Shown here piece after piece: positions 1 to 13,500 of a stretch of DNA of 64,000 bases. Positions within the stretch are counted from its first letter, which is position 1. The number at the start of each line of letters is the position of its first letter. Origin of the DNA: Forficula auricularia (taxonomy: Eukaryota > Arthropoda > Insecta > Dermaptera > Forficulidae); assembly GCA_024734495.1 (NCBI GenBank), contig JALMQS010000099.1:69017777-69081776 (forward strand), read 5' to 3'. A program made the translations under genes and the position numbers. Under the pieces are notes generated by a model that saw nothing but the letters and a program-made list of their open reading frames with translations, was not told the origin of the DNA and did not search any database.

Positions 1-367
1 TTGCTTTAATGTATGTCCGAGAATCCTGATTCGTTCGTGGTTTGAAAACTTCAATGTTCATCGAAAACAGAAAGTTCACATTACACGACTTAGACTAGGG
101 CATGCAACAACACCTACATAACTACACAAAATCGGCCAGAGAGATAATCCATACTGCTCTTGTGATTCCATTTCTATTGATGATATTAACCACGTCCTTC
201 TGAGCTGTGAGACACACAGTCACAAATCTGATCGTTTATACCTGAATATTAAAGGAAAAAATGATTTCCCCACATGGGCAGAAATTCTATTGGCATCTCT
301 AGGCCAAGGACGGTCAATTGCAGACTCCTTTATTAAACATATAGCATCCATTGGCTTCCAATTATAA
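1..367 (+). pseudogene. Non-LTR retrotransposon, C-terminal coding end (fragment)
   Basis: From about base 90 one frame reads VHITRLRLGHATTPT, one stop, LHKIGQRDNPYCSCD, DDINHVLLSCETH and finally HIASIGFQL with stop at 365-367. The pattern of H and C residues (CSC...H....C) after a LRLGH motif is the usual end of LINE polymerases that carry an RNase H and zinc-knuckle tail (I/Jockey/LOA-like). It runs off the left edge. Its 3' UTR and (ATTTT) tail continue to about 530. Confidence 0.7.
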
Positions 368-849
368 TCCAATGATTTTATTTATTTATTTTGATATTTT
401 ATTTTGATTTAGTTTATTTTGTTTTATTTTATATTATTTTATTTTATTTTATTTGGTTATACACCTATTCTTCGTGAATCTGTGACAACTGGCTAAATGG
501 GCATCTAGTTCCAGAGGCCAAGAGAAAAAAAAATTCATGAAAATTTGATATTTTGGTGCTAGTTTAGACAGACCCAAAGTATTTAATTTACGCCGACAAA
601 TCAACTCCATATCATACAGGGCGTGCTAAAATTACTATTATTTCTGTTATTCATAAAAGGGGTCAAAAGTTCGTTTTTTCAAATAAGACCCCCTATATAT
701 TACTCAATAAATTGAAAGACGAAGAAAAATGCTTTAAGACGATAAATCATGTCCCTATACCTAAAACATCAAGTTTTCTTAATAAAGCCGCTTTTTCGTG
801 AAAAATTTCTTTTTAATGAATTTATTTTTAAGTAACTATCGAAATATCA

Positions 850-1135
850 AGCTTATGACAGTTTGTTGACTATTTATAAGTAACTTTTAAACAGTTTATT
901 GACGGTGTTCAAAAAAATCATCCAAAATGACCGCAAATATTGATCATTCAAACGAAGTTCTTATGAAATTATTTATTTTACACGGACAATATGATCAAAT
1001 CATTACCAGAACTTGCAGAAAATTCAATCAAATGTATTCTGAATTTGAATAATCAATATGTGAGATCATTTTGGGAGATTTTTTTGAATACCGTCAAAAG
1101 AGATAAGTATAAAAGGGCGGTTCCAAAAACCTGCC
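850..1135 (+). pseudogene. Possible transposase N-terminal fragment
   Basis: From the ATG at 927 the reading is MTANIDHSNEVLMKLF then LHGQYDQIITRTCRKFNQ and a stop. The L..G.......TCR.FN pattern resembles the helix-turn-helix start of insect mariner-like transposases. It lies next to inverted ends at 1137-1322. Only about 40 residues can be read. Confidence 0.3.
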
Positions 1136-1136
1136 A

Positions 1137-1322
1137 ATATACGGGGTGTTCCATTTAAAAAAATAAAGTTGCTAGTACTTTTCGATGGAAGCGGAAACGT
1201 CGCAATGCTGAAAATATTTTAGATCCATAGAAATGGTAAGAAAATGTAAGGTGCCAAATTTTCGGAAAAATCCGTTTTCCATAAACGTCCAACCTGCCAT
1301 CGACCGTGAATCACCCTGTATA
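1137..1322. mobile_element. Small inverted-repeat element abutting the gene 1 stop codon
   Basis: The left end TATACGGGGTGTTCC and the right end CACCCTGTATA are inverted copies of a TATACRGGGTG terminus. The element ends about 20 nt downstream of the gene 1 stop, so the 3' UTR of that gene is probably transposon-derived. Confidence 0.5.
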
Positions 1323-1343
1323 ATTAAATGCAATAATTCATTT

Positions 1344-1568
1344 TTATGGAAAGTACTCCGGCCAGACGATTTTTTCAATCCAACCAATGTAAGGATTTAT
1401 TTTAGTAAAAATATTAAATGAATTAGTGGTTCCACAAAATGACGTGGCTGCTGAGGATACGCCAATGATGTCAAAGAGACACCCGTTGTCTTTATTCGGA
1501 AGGTAAACTCCATCACCTGAATCTCCACGACAGGCATCGCGACTACCTTCTTTTACTCGCAAACAGAG
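1344..1568 (-). CDS. Gene 1 last exon: catalytic serine and C-terminus
   Basis: 225 nt with stop at 1346-1344; acceptor TTTTAG. It encodes LCLRVKEGSRDAC, RGDSGDG, IIGVSSAATSFC, NIFTKI and YIGWIEKIVW. Ser195 and pocket Asp189 are kept, but Gly197 is Asp and pocket glycines 216 and 226 align to Ala and Asn. Confidence 0.9.
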   Translation of the reverse strand, partial: LCLRVKEGSRDACRGDSGDGVYLPNKDNGCLFDIIGVSSAATSFCGTTNSFNIFTKINPYIGWIEKIVWPEYFP

Positions 1569-4500
1569 CTAAAACAAAAATTATTCTCTAAATTATAATT
1601 ACAAACAATAGTATTATTTACTTAACATCTTCTTTTAACTGGCATATCAGGTCTCCCTGACGTTTCCGCTCCTCCCTACATATACCTGTGCTGAGTGTCT
1701 TTAGCTGTTTTTACACAGATATACGGAGCTACTTTTTAAAGCCGGTTCCGAACGGCTAGGTTGGAGAGGTTACTAGGCAATTATACTCTTGGTAGGTTGC
1801 CATTGCTTTCCAGGAGGAGGCGACTGCAAATATCTGATCTGCCAAGACTCAGTCTCAGACAAGCCTACTTCCAGTCAGTGACCCGACACTCTAGCCATTG
1901 ACCTACAGTCGCCTCATTTACTTAACTAACTTATGTATAATACGAAAGTATTGTACTTGTTCAACAAATTAAGAAAAGTTGATGGGAATGTCCACTACAA
2001 ATTTAAGATTGTTGGATAGGTTTTCAGTTTTCTAATAAACTTTTTTTGGAATTCCAATACTTTTTATTTTTTCAGTATATCTCAAAATATTAACTGAGAT
2101 ATCTTTAAGTAACACTGATCAACGAAAATTTCTAACCGTAAACCTAATAATGGATTCCAGTAGAGTTTTAAACTCTGATTATTATGCAATTTCCCAATTT
2201 TTTACAACACGTCTGAATTTTGATATATTTTCGGTCAAAAAGACGAAAAATGTCATTTTGACCTATTTTCGAGTCCCATTAAATATTAAACAGCAATATT
2301 TGAAATCAAAATATTTTGTTTGCGTAACATAAATCAGCTTCTTTTTTGATTTTCAAATTACCACTTGTTTTTAGATCAATTAGATCTCGAGTTATAGCTA
2401 AAAACTAAAACTACGTGATTATACTCATAGATAAAAACATATGGTCTTAGTTTTATAGTTATAACTCGAGTTCTAATTGTAATCTAATGTAATTTTTGGA
2501 AAAAGCGTCACTTGCTAAAATTCAACCTAATTGAATACTACAATTTGTGGCTTTAATTGAGATCATGGGTTCCGTAATCTTTATTTACCTGAGGACCCTT
2601 TGAAGTCGTGCTTGTTACGAGACCGATTACAATACTTTACCCATGGCATATTGGATAAAATAAAAAATAAATTTACTCTATCATTCTGAGTTTGTTTGTT
2701 TGGATCCTGTAATATTGCCTTCTTTCATTCTGAAACTTTTGGGTCCAGGCACGTTAAAAATTCGCATGAAGCTAAAAGAAATTTTTATTTTTGACAAGGC
2801 TTGGTTCGATCACATATGTGTACCGCATTTTGTGTATAACTCCTAATTGACTGAAGATGGCCAAATAAAATTTAGGCCGAAACGTCTCATTAAAGGTGTT
2901 TTATTGAACCCAGTGATTCCATCTTTGGCTGATACCTCCTCCTTCATCTAGTATATATTGCCTTCTATCAAACAGTCAATTTTGAAAAAGTTTAAATTAG
3001 TTATAGCTGAAATTAAGTACCTATCTACTCTTAGAAAAATATGGTAGGTACTCAGAATAGATTAATTTCCATAACAGATATATGAAATATAAAAAAATTG
3101 TTTTGGACACGAACTTGCGATTTAAATATTAGTATATACATATTTCTCAAAATTACCTGGGTTGTGTGTTGAAATCCTTCACTTAAATGAGAATCTGATT
3201 TAAACGAGCGAGTACAAATTGATTCATTAATTGAATTAAGTGTTACTTTATGTAACGTTTGTGACTTTTCTTCTTCATAATCATAATAATCTCCATAATC
3301 TGCAAAATAAAATAGTTATTTTTTTTGGTATATTAAGTTAAATAAACTAAGTATATATGTATATATTATTATTATTAGGACCGACTCTAGGCTTAGGCAA
3401 GGATAGGGTAAGGCGAGGGGTGAACCGCGAACTAATATCGTGTACATACTTCCACTTCCACTTTCATTTCCAAGTAGAAGACAATAGACGAAGGAGCATT
3501 ATCTAATGAATTCCAAAATAATTCCACATAATTCCAAAGACGTGTACACCTGATTCCAATCGCGGTTCACCCCTCGGGGTAAGGCATAGGGGTGCAATAG
3601 CTTTAGGGCGCCAACTTCTTAAAAAAAAGTTTTTATTTTAATTAAGACCCCTGAATCGAAGTATTTGTGGTAGTAGTAGTGCCTTTCATGCTCCATATTA
3701 TTTCAAATTTTTTTTTAGGTTTCCTTATTTGATTTTACATGAAGCTTCGTTTTGATAATACATTTTATTTCATATCAATATTTAGTAGAGTTTTATTCGC
3801 TCGATGGAGATGATTTTGTATGTTTGTGGGGGGTCCTTTAAATGTTTTTTTTTTTGTTTTTTTTTTAGGCCGATATGATTATCAAGTTCTAACTAAATCA
3901 TCATCATTGAGTATACAGTCCTAAGACTGGTTTGACGGAACCACTCGTCTCCACTCGGCTCTGTCCATCCTCAGCTGTTTGACCTCTCTAAATGTCTGGC
4001 ATCCCATATCCCCAATTATTAGGTTAAAATATTCAAATCTGGGTCTTCCCCTTCCCCTTTTCTTTCCCACCTCCCCCTCCAAGATATCTCTAAGCAGTCC
4101 CCCATGTCTCAGTGTGTGCCCAATCATCTGACCTCTCCTCTTCTTCAGACTTTTCCACAAGGTTCTTCTTTCTCCGATTCTTCCAAGAACTTCTTAATTT
4201 GTAATTCTATCCATCCATTTGATATTCATCATTCTTCTGTAGCACCACATTTCGAAAGCCTCTAATCTCTTTCTCTCCGCTTCTCTAATTGTCCAGGTTT
4301 CACACCCGTAAATGGTTATGCTCCATACATATGTCTTTAATAGCATCTTCCTGTTTTCTAATCTGATTGAAAGGGAGCATAAAAGTTTTTGTTTTGAATT
4401 AAGACTCATTTTTGCTTGGGCAATTCTTGATTTAATTTCGTTTTCTCTCCTCCAATCCCATGTTATTTTACTTCCTAGATAGCGGAATTCCTTAACTTCT

Positions 4501-7500
4501 TCTAGGTTTTCTTGTTTAATTTTGATGCATTCCTGTCTCGTTTGTTTGTTTTTGTTCAAACTAGGATCTTGGTTTTATTCTTGTTTATTTTTATTTTTAT
4601 TTCTTCTATTAGGATTTGGTTAATTCTATTCAGAGCGTCTAATTCTTTTTTGTTGCTTCCTAGAAGGGCAAGGTCATCGGTAAATAATACTAAATTTCAA
4701 TTTTGAAGTCTTAATAGCTTAAGCAGCTACATGTATGTCACAAAGATACAGACATACAGATAGACAATGAAGTCTCATAAGAGTTACTTTATGAGCATTT
4801 TTTGTAAGAACCTTAACAAAAATCGAAATAGAACAGAAATTGACATCTTTAAATGTAGGATAGTTAAAGGGATTAATTAATAGTGAATAAAATAAAGAAC
4901 TTACCTAAAAAACTTTTTCCATAGCTATTTGATAAATAACTGTTACTATAACTGATTGTATATGGCAAACAGGCTGGATGTACCTTTTCAGATAATTTAA
5001 TTGGTTTTTCCAGTTTCAATAATGAAATGTCATGATAAAATAATTTATCAGTATAATCAGGCCGATTTTTCCTTTCAATAATCGAAACTATTTCTCCTTC
5101 GTTCGAATCATATTTAATGAACCCAAGTCTTGCATATATGGGACCTCTAAAATAATAACAATTTGTGAAAATAATTAATTTGGTAAAAATATATATAATA
5201 TAGCTTTTAAAGTAAATATTCATTAATAATATGTTGTATCTTTTTGAATGTCTGGCTGAATTCTGATCAGAGAGTTTAAGAGGGGAGGCAGGGGGCTGTA
5301 ATCAGGGACCCACCCTGCCTTTATAGGGGGCCCAGGGCGCTCGCCAAATAAATTATTTTGAACTATACTTTTATACCACCGATTTTAAATTTTTCGTTTA
5401 CATTGAATAACATTGTTAAAATTATAGATAATAAATAAGCTGACGTGTTCTGATGTGGCCATCCACTTGACTTTAACATACAACCTGGTCCCTCACTTAT
5501 ATTTAATATTTGAAAAAATTATTTATAATCATGTAGTGGAGGGAGGTTAGTTTTTGAATTTTTAGACTCCAATGATTATGTTTACAAAATTTGGTTGAAT
5601 TTGGCAAATGTCCAAAATTTTCATTTTTTGACCCCCCCCCCCCCCGTGGGGGGGGGTTTTTTTTTTTATTTTTAGACTTCTGGGGTCTCATTGATTATGT
5701 ATACAAAATTTGGTTGAGTTTGCTCAAATGGCCTAGATTTTTAATTTTTAACCCCCTTAATTTTGGGTCGATATGCACCAAAATCTAATCAGCTCTTAAG
5801 CTCAATGGACCAAAACTATGTGTGAAATTTGGTTTCGATATTCACACTAGTTTTTGTGCTAGTTCGTCCACAAAAATTTGACAACGCACAGACAGACTAA
5901 CTAACAGATAGAATAGCAGACATTTTGACAAAGCAATTGTTATCTCAAAAAATATAATTTTTTCGATGTTTATTTATTTGAGCTTTTTTGTAGAGCGAAA
6001 GGCCATGATTTTGCTCAATTTTTTTAATCAAAATAATTTCAGCCGTTTTTGAGATATTTTGACAAAAAGAAGCAAAAAAAAACACTTATTTTCATGGATC
6101 ATTACAATACTTGACCATAACCCGTATGGTAAAGTAAATGAAAAAGGTGGTTTTTTTCACTTCTATTTTTCGAAATATCTCAAAAACGGCTGAAACTATT
6201 TTGATTAAAAAAATTTAGCGAAACCATGGCATTTCGGTCTACAAAAAAAGCCCTAATAAGTGAACATCAAAAAAATTATATTTTTCGAGATGTTTTCGTT
6301 TTGTCAAAATGTCTGTTAGTTTCTCTGTTATTCTGTCTATTAGTCTGGTTGTTATTCTGTTAGTCTGTGCGTTACCAAATTTTTGTGTATGAGCTATTAA
6401 AAACTAGTGTGAATATCAAAACCAAATTTCACACGTAGTTTTGTCCATTGAGATTAAGAGCTGATTAGATTTTGGTGCATATCGACCCAAAATTAAGGGG
6501 TGTTAAAAATTAAAAATCTAGATCATTTATTAAACTCAACCAAATTTTGTATACATAATCAGTAGGACTCTAGAAGTGTAAAAATGCAAAAACTAACCGC
6601 CAAAATGGGGGGGGGGGGGTCAAAAAATGAAAATATAGGTCCTTGTACCAAACTCAACCAAATTTTGTATACATAATCAGTTGGCCCACAGTAATCTAAA
6701 AGTGAAAAAACTAACCCCCCTCCCCTACATGATTATAAATAATTTTATTAAATACTAAATATAAGTGAAGGGCCAGGTTGTATGCTAAAGTCAAGTGGAT
6801 GGCCACATCAGAAGACCTCAGCTTATTTATTTTATATTTATTTATTTATTTATTGTTTATTTACATGTACAGGCTAAAAGCTTATTTATTCTTTAATTTA
6901 ATTTATTTTATAATTCTCTTATTGTAATTGCGATGACAATGAAAAAAATAATTTTCTAATTTCAGTTACGTGATTAATTGAGAGGCGTTTAAGGAGGTCC
7001 TTTCGCCACCAACGTTAAATAAAAAAAATATTAAAAAAATTTATAATTTTTCTCATTAATATATCAAAGAATAATTGATAGATCAACCAGAATTGTTTGA
7101 CTGCGCTTATTTGAAAAAGATATTTATCTCGAGACTACTGCGGATAACGCTATTGGAGTCTGCGTAGTCTTAAGTCTGGACCAAGAGAGAAAAAGATGTG
7201 ATCCATTTAGCTACAATCCAACGTCATTTCGCGTATAGCCCGCATGACATTCGGATGGATCACCAAATGAATTTGAATTCTCAGATGTTATATATTCGAT
7301 CTCCCAGTCCAAAGCACTTCATCTATTAGCATGTATAATATGTTAGATGCTTGCCATTTTTCAAATAAACGCGGTCAAAATAATTCTCGTTGATATATCA
7401 ATTATTCTTTGATATATTAATGAGAAAAATTATAAATTTATTTAACATAATTATTTCAAGTTAGAAATATATAAGTTCAGATATTATTTTCACTCAATAT

Positions 7501-10500
7501 TTGACAAAAATTCCCTACATTTGATTCGCGATTGAATCAAATGTAGAAAACATTCGATTAAAAAAATATTAGATTATAGCTATAACTTAATTTTTTATGG
7601 TAGTTTAAGTCTCTATCTATGTTTTGGTGAAGTTTCAATCACATATTAGGATGCAAATTTTTTGAAATGTAAACATTTTCCCAGAGTCTTAAGGAAAATT
7701 AAGATCTTGACACTTTCTCTTGAATTATACTACTATTAGTTGAATAGATTAAGTTAAAAAAACTAAAAATTAGCTTTTTGAAACGTACAGGCTTCTTTTT
7801 TTGCAATAAAATATATCATTGATCGAGGAATTTAATGTGAAATTTCATTTAAAAAATCACATAAATGCTTTCTTTTGATGTAAACATAAACCGTATTAAT
7901 ACAAAGCATTGCCAAATCATTCAAGAGTTATTGTCAACTGATTTGAATAAATCAAACTAACTTTTGTATTTAATTATTTTTTAATAATTGTTTTTATTTC
8001 AAATATTTACGACTTTCATACTATTTATTTTTTTAATTCTATTATTTTTCATTTGTACTTTCACTCATTCCCGTTGGGGGGGGGGGGGGCCAGATAGGCT
8101 AGGCGGTAGCGTGACAGCGATCTAACCAGGGGACCCGGGTTCGAATCCGACTCGAGGCATCCAGCTAAAATCTGACCCCGGGGGTAGAGACAAATTAAAA
8201 AAAAAAATATAACTACTGGTAGTATCGTAATTAGGCTTATGGCTAGAAAGGCCGAAAAGCGAAAAAAAAAACTTATTTTATTAAATATTAGATACTGCAA
8301 TTCTTTTGACTCGACTGGAGCGAAAGGACCTCTTTAAATATAGTTTAATTATTAACATATCTAAGTATATTTATATGAAAAATATTTTAGGAAATAGTTA
8401 AGAGCCCAGCACAAATTTTACCGGCCTTGATTGCGATACACCCAATAACTCGAGAATTCTAGTCCCAAAGTGTTTGAATTTTTAACATTCTAGCTTCAGA
8501 ACTTCAGGTTCAAAAATGCAGAAAATCAGAATAAAATAGAATTTTTAATTATGAAGCTGAAAACAGTTGTAGTTAATAAATTGAAATCTGGTAGGTAGGT
8601 AGGTACACATTAGACATCTAGATATTAATGAAATGCACCTTTGTACCGAATTTCAACTTACTAGCGTAAACTTTTCAGTGATAAAAAATTGCACATCACT
8701 AGTATTTGCAGAAAGCTTGCTCAATCTTAGTTTTCACTTTTTTTTATCTTAATTTATTAATTTTTATTTTTAATCTTGAGAATAAAGGAGTTTTTTCAGT
8801 TACTGAAGAAAAATTTATTTTCTCATTTTTGGTGTTTACTTAAGATAAAACAAATTTTTTTCCTTTAACATACGCTAGAAATTTTAATACTCATACCCAA
8901 ACCAGAAGTCTCACTTTCTTTGATCAACAACTCAAATCATAATTCGGATCAATAGTTGATTAGAATTAAGGATCTACTAACTTTGAATCAAGTGTAGTGC
9001 AGTGAGCCGCTGAGAGAACCCATTGTTCAGAAATTAGTGTTCCTGAACAGTCCCATGTGATATTTGTTTGATTTCCATAACCGAGAGAAACCTGAAAAGA
9101 TTAAAATTTATGAATAACGATTTCACAGAAAAGGTTCTAGCGCCCCCTCCCCCCCTCTCCAAATTCTGTAGTTAGTCGTAAAATATATATGTTAATTGCC
9201 TTAGGTATAAAATATATTTTAAGATTTAATTCAACTCAATTTCTATTCCATTATTTTTAAATTAATTGATTCCTACTGTATTTTTATAAAATTATGAACA
9301 AAAAAGAAAAAATAATTTTAATGTAGTTGTTTCGCGACAATACTAGGAAAAAGTTAATTTTAAAGTCTACTAGCTGTAAGGATCGCCTTCGGCGGCCCTC
9401 TTGCTGGCTTCTGCACCATGCGCCCGTGCCTAACCCCCCCCCCCCCCCCCCCCACCCCCCCCCCCCCCCTACTCCGCCTTACTCTCTCACTCAACCCCCA
9501 TTCCACCCCGAACATCCCTTGCCCTAACCCACCCCCACTCTAACCCCGCACCCAGTTTTTGCATTTCTAGCCTTCTAGTTACCCACAGATTATGTATACA
9601 AAATTTGGTTGAGTTTGGTCCAAGAGCAAGAATTTTCATTTTCTTGACCCTCCCTCACATTTTGGGTGGTTAGTTTTTGCATTTCTAGCTCTCTAGAGGC
9701 CCACAGATTATGTATACAAAATTTGGTTGAGTTTGCTCCAAGGGCAAGGATTTACATATTTTTCACCCTCCCCCGCCCCTTTTTCTAGGTGGTTTTTTTG
9801 GGGGAATTTTTTTAATTCAAGGTTGTCAGAAATCACATCGCCTACAACTTTGATCATTATAAAATTTGCCGTAGAGTTAATAGTTTAGGAGTTATTTGAT
9901 AATTTTCATTCGTGCGCCCCCCCCCCAAACCCCCTTTTGAGGTCAAAATATCAAAACGTTATATAGCTAAAAACGTAAGTTAGAAGACATCTGATACAAA
10001 TATGAAATTTCATAATATACTCTTCAGCCGTTTTGACGTGAATCGTGAGCAACTTTTCGCGGAAATCACTGAAACAGACAGACAGACATACCGACAGATA
10101 GGAATTTTGTTGAGGGTGCTTTCGTTCATAACTTTTCTTGAAACGTGTGTAACCAAAATTTGGCGTGATTTGGAGCAATGTACAGACAAAACCTTAATTT
10201 TACATATATATATATAGATAGAACAGACAATTTGGATTCATAATTCATAAGGCTGTTTATGTACCACTTATAGCCAATCCCGTACTCGTTTGACAAATCT
10301 GGCAACATTGTCCGAGCTTGAATGTTTTTATCATAGAAATGACAGATAAAATACATTATAAAGGTCGATTTAATAAAACAAAAATCACTTAATAATCGAT
10401 TGAAAGTTGTTGCGACAATGGCTGAAGCGAAAAAACGTCAAAAAAATTAGTAAAGTTAACCCACTTTTTATTTTAAATACATGCGTTGTTGCAAGCTTCT

Positions 10501-13500
10501 TTTTAATGTAAATTTTTCATTATACATTTTTCATTATTTATTCATTATTATCTCAGAAACTGTGTTGTAGCTATGAATCAAAATTTTCTTTAAAATTGTA
10601 TTAGTTATTGTTTAATGTTGGTTTAGTTTTTTAAAACAATGGTAAGAAGAGTTTCTTAATTATAATGATAAATGTATATAAACATTCCGATATCCCGTAT
10701 AGTGCAATGTATAAGAGTCTGAAAAACTCTATCTTTGGAATGTAATATCTCCAGAACTATATTGTTCATAAATTTCCTTTTGCCACCAATTGATGCAGTA
10801 GTATTTAAATAATAATCTGTCTAAATTTCAAAAAAATCTTAAGAAAACCCATATTGTGAAACAGCTACTTTAATTGAAAATGTTCGATAAACATAATTAA
10901 ATTCTCTCTGTTCTACTGATGATAGAAAGTTTAAAGATATTATCGATACACCAATAAACACTGTATAAGGAGGCAGGAAGGAGGATTACCATTATGCTTC
11001 CTCCTATGACTTTTTATATCCTGAAGAAGGAGGGAAGAACCTCCAAAACGTCGATTACAAAATATTATAAAGAAAAAACATTTCCAATAAATACTTTTTT
11101 ATTTCTGGACTTTCTTAGATCCAATCTAGAGCTATAAATATATCAGTCCATCTTCAAAGAAAAGCTCCTAAAGTATAAATAAATTCATTGAAAAGATTTA
11201 TTTTTTCGAGCTGTTAATTCATCAGGAGAAATCAACGAGGTTATATTGCACTTGATTAAACTTATATACCGGGTGAGTTTTTTATCTTGAGACAGTCTTA
11301 TAACTCAAAAACAGTGCACTATATGGAAAAAAGTTTCAAACAAAAGTTTGTTTATATCGAGGGGGAAACTAAACTACGCTATTGTTTGTCGACGTAGAAC
11401 AAGCTTTCAAGGGTATTTCAATGTCAAGTTCTGTTTTTAAAATAGAACTCTATATTTTTCTATACGTCTCCTTAATCTACAAAGAAAACTGAACAACTTT
11501 CATAAGAACTATTTTTTTCTACGACATCAAATAAATAAAATACATGAATCAATTAGATCTCAAAAAAATTCTTAATAATTATTTTTAACAATTATTTAAC
11601 TTAATTATCAAATAATAATGATTAAATATTTAATTATTAAATAAATAATTTAATAATAATTAATAATTTAATAATTTTTTGACACTGTTCTGAGACATTC
11701 CAGAGTCTTTCGCAAGTCTTCTGGATGAATTCCAGTTCCAATTTTGGCCTCTTCCAGCAGTTTCATTGTAGCCTTTACATTTCCTGTTTTTTGATTTTGT
11801 AAACAGATTTTACAACACAATAAAATGAAGCTGAGAGGGTGTATTCCTAACAGGAAAACGCTCGCCATTCATTTCAATGGCAGCCCCATAACACTTCTTC
11901 CACATTCATCGCATAAATAAAGACCATTTTAATTCTGTTTTCAACAAAAAATGCTCCATTTTTATTATTTTATTATGTATTATGGTAATACAATATTACT
12001 ATCTACTGGATTGACACTTGAAATAAACTTTTTTAAACTCAAGAATTTCATCTAGTATAATAATTAATGTATAATAATTAAAAATTTTAAATATTATTTA
12101 AATCGAAAAAAATTATTCAAAAACATTGTATCACACATATAAAAATTACAGAAATAGCTTCCTAGATTCATAAGCTTATTCTTCTTCGAGTGCCATACCC
12201 GAAACGGGTGTCGGCGCCTCTCCACATATACCTGTGCTGAGTGTCTTTAGCTGTTTTTACGGGACATACTTTTTAACGCCGGTTCCGAACGGCTAATTTG
12301 GAGAGGTCACTTGGCAATTATACTTTTGGTAGGTTGCCATAACTTTCCAAGAGGAGGCGACTGCAAATATCTATCTGCCGAGATTCGGTCTCGAACCAGC
12401 GATATCCGAGTCAGCGACCCAACACTCTAGCCACTGACCCACAGTCGCCTCTATAATCTTGTTACTAATTTATTATAATTACAATAATCGTGTTATAAGA
12501 TCTTCATTACATATATTGTTCAAATTGCTTCCCTTGGTTACGTTTCAAGGAATAGTTCGAATTACCAATTCCCCTGGATATATTAAATAGATATATTTAT
12601 ATATAAAATTTATTTTTTAGAGTCTCTATTTTTGAAAGTTTGCTTTCATCATTAGACTTTTTAATTCGAAATATTCTATCTCTTATTTCTCATGGGTTCA
12701 AATACCCGATTGGATTTAGGTAAATTCATTCAGTAATAGTAAGATGGTCACTTCACACATTAATAAATTAACGTACCGTAAACGGGAATTTTTCTGTTTT
12801 GTTAGTTAATTTATCAAATACAAGCTTCCTAGCATTATCACAAAAATGATACACAGCTGCGTATTCTTTACATTTTGAAAAAAATAAAAAACAAAATATA
12901 AGAAACTGAGGATAAAAATAAAAATAATTAAAAAAACGAATAATATTTTACTTGATTTTGCTATCATTCCAGGTATGAAATTGGTTGGACAGCAAATTAG
13001 TGTCTTGAAATCAATGAAGCCACAAATTGGAAGACTATTATTTTTAGCAAACAATTTTAAAAGTTTCGCATTTATCTCAATCCAACATTTTGGGATTGAG
13101 AGACAAACTCCGGTTTTATTATCATTAAGTTGACATAAATCTTCTAAAAAATAAATACATAATACAATGTAATTAAATGAAATTCTGTCGTGTTTAAACA
13201 AACCATCAGTAAAATTATTTATTGTCACATTTGGGTTGATATATTGGCACTGTACTCGAGTGAACTGAGCATGCGCAATTTGAGATTTGAATGAAAAATT
13301 TCACAATGCGCTTGCTCACTTAGCTTGAGTTCGTTACTGTGAATGCTGTATCAAGTACACTAAAAATACAATTTATTTAAAATAATAGAATAAAGAAACC
13401 ATTTTATTATAGAGAAGTTGATCAGTCGGGGTTAGAAACCAGGACATTCAGCGCGATAGATTATAGGTTCTCTAGCTGGTTCAAAAATATAGAAAATATA

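Noticed and set aside
8087..8200. Functional tRNA gene
   Set aside because: B box is good but no acceptor or anticodon stems fold; followed by an A-rich tail, so a SINE head.
10700..10860. Minus-strand ASIGGKRK reading as a possible activation site (IVGG-like) for gene 1
   Set aside because: The residue order is S-I-G-G, there is no acceptor/donor pair giving a 3n+2 exon, and no linker cysteine precedes it.
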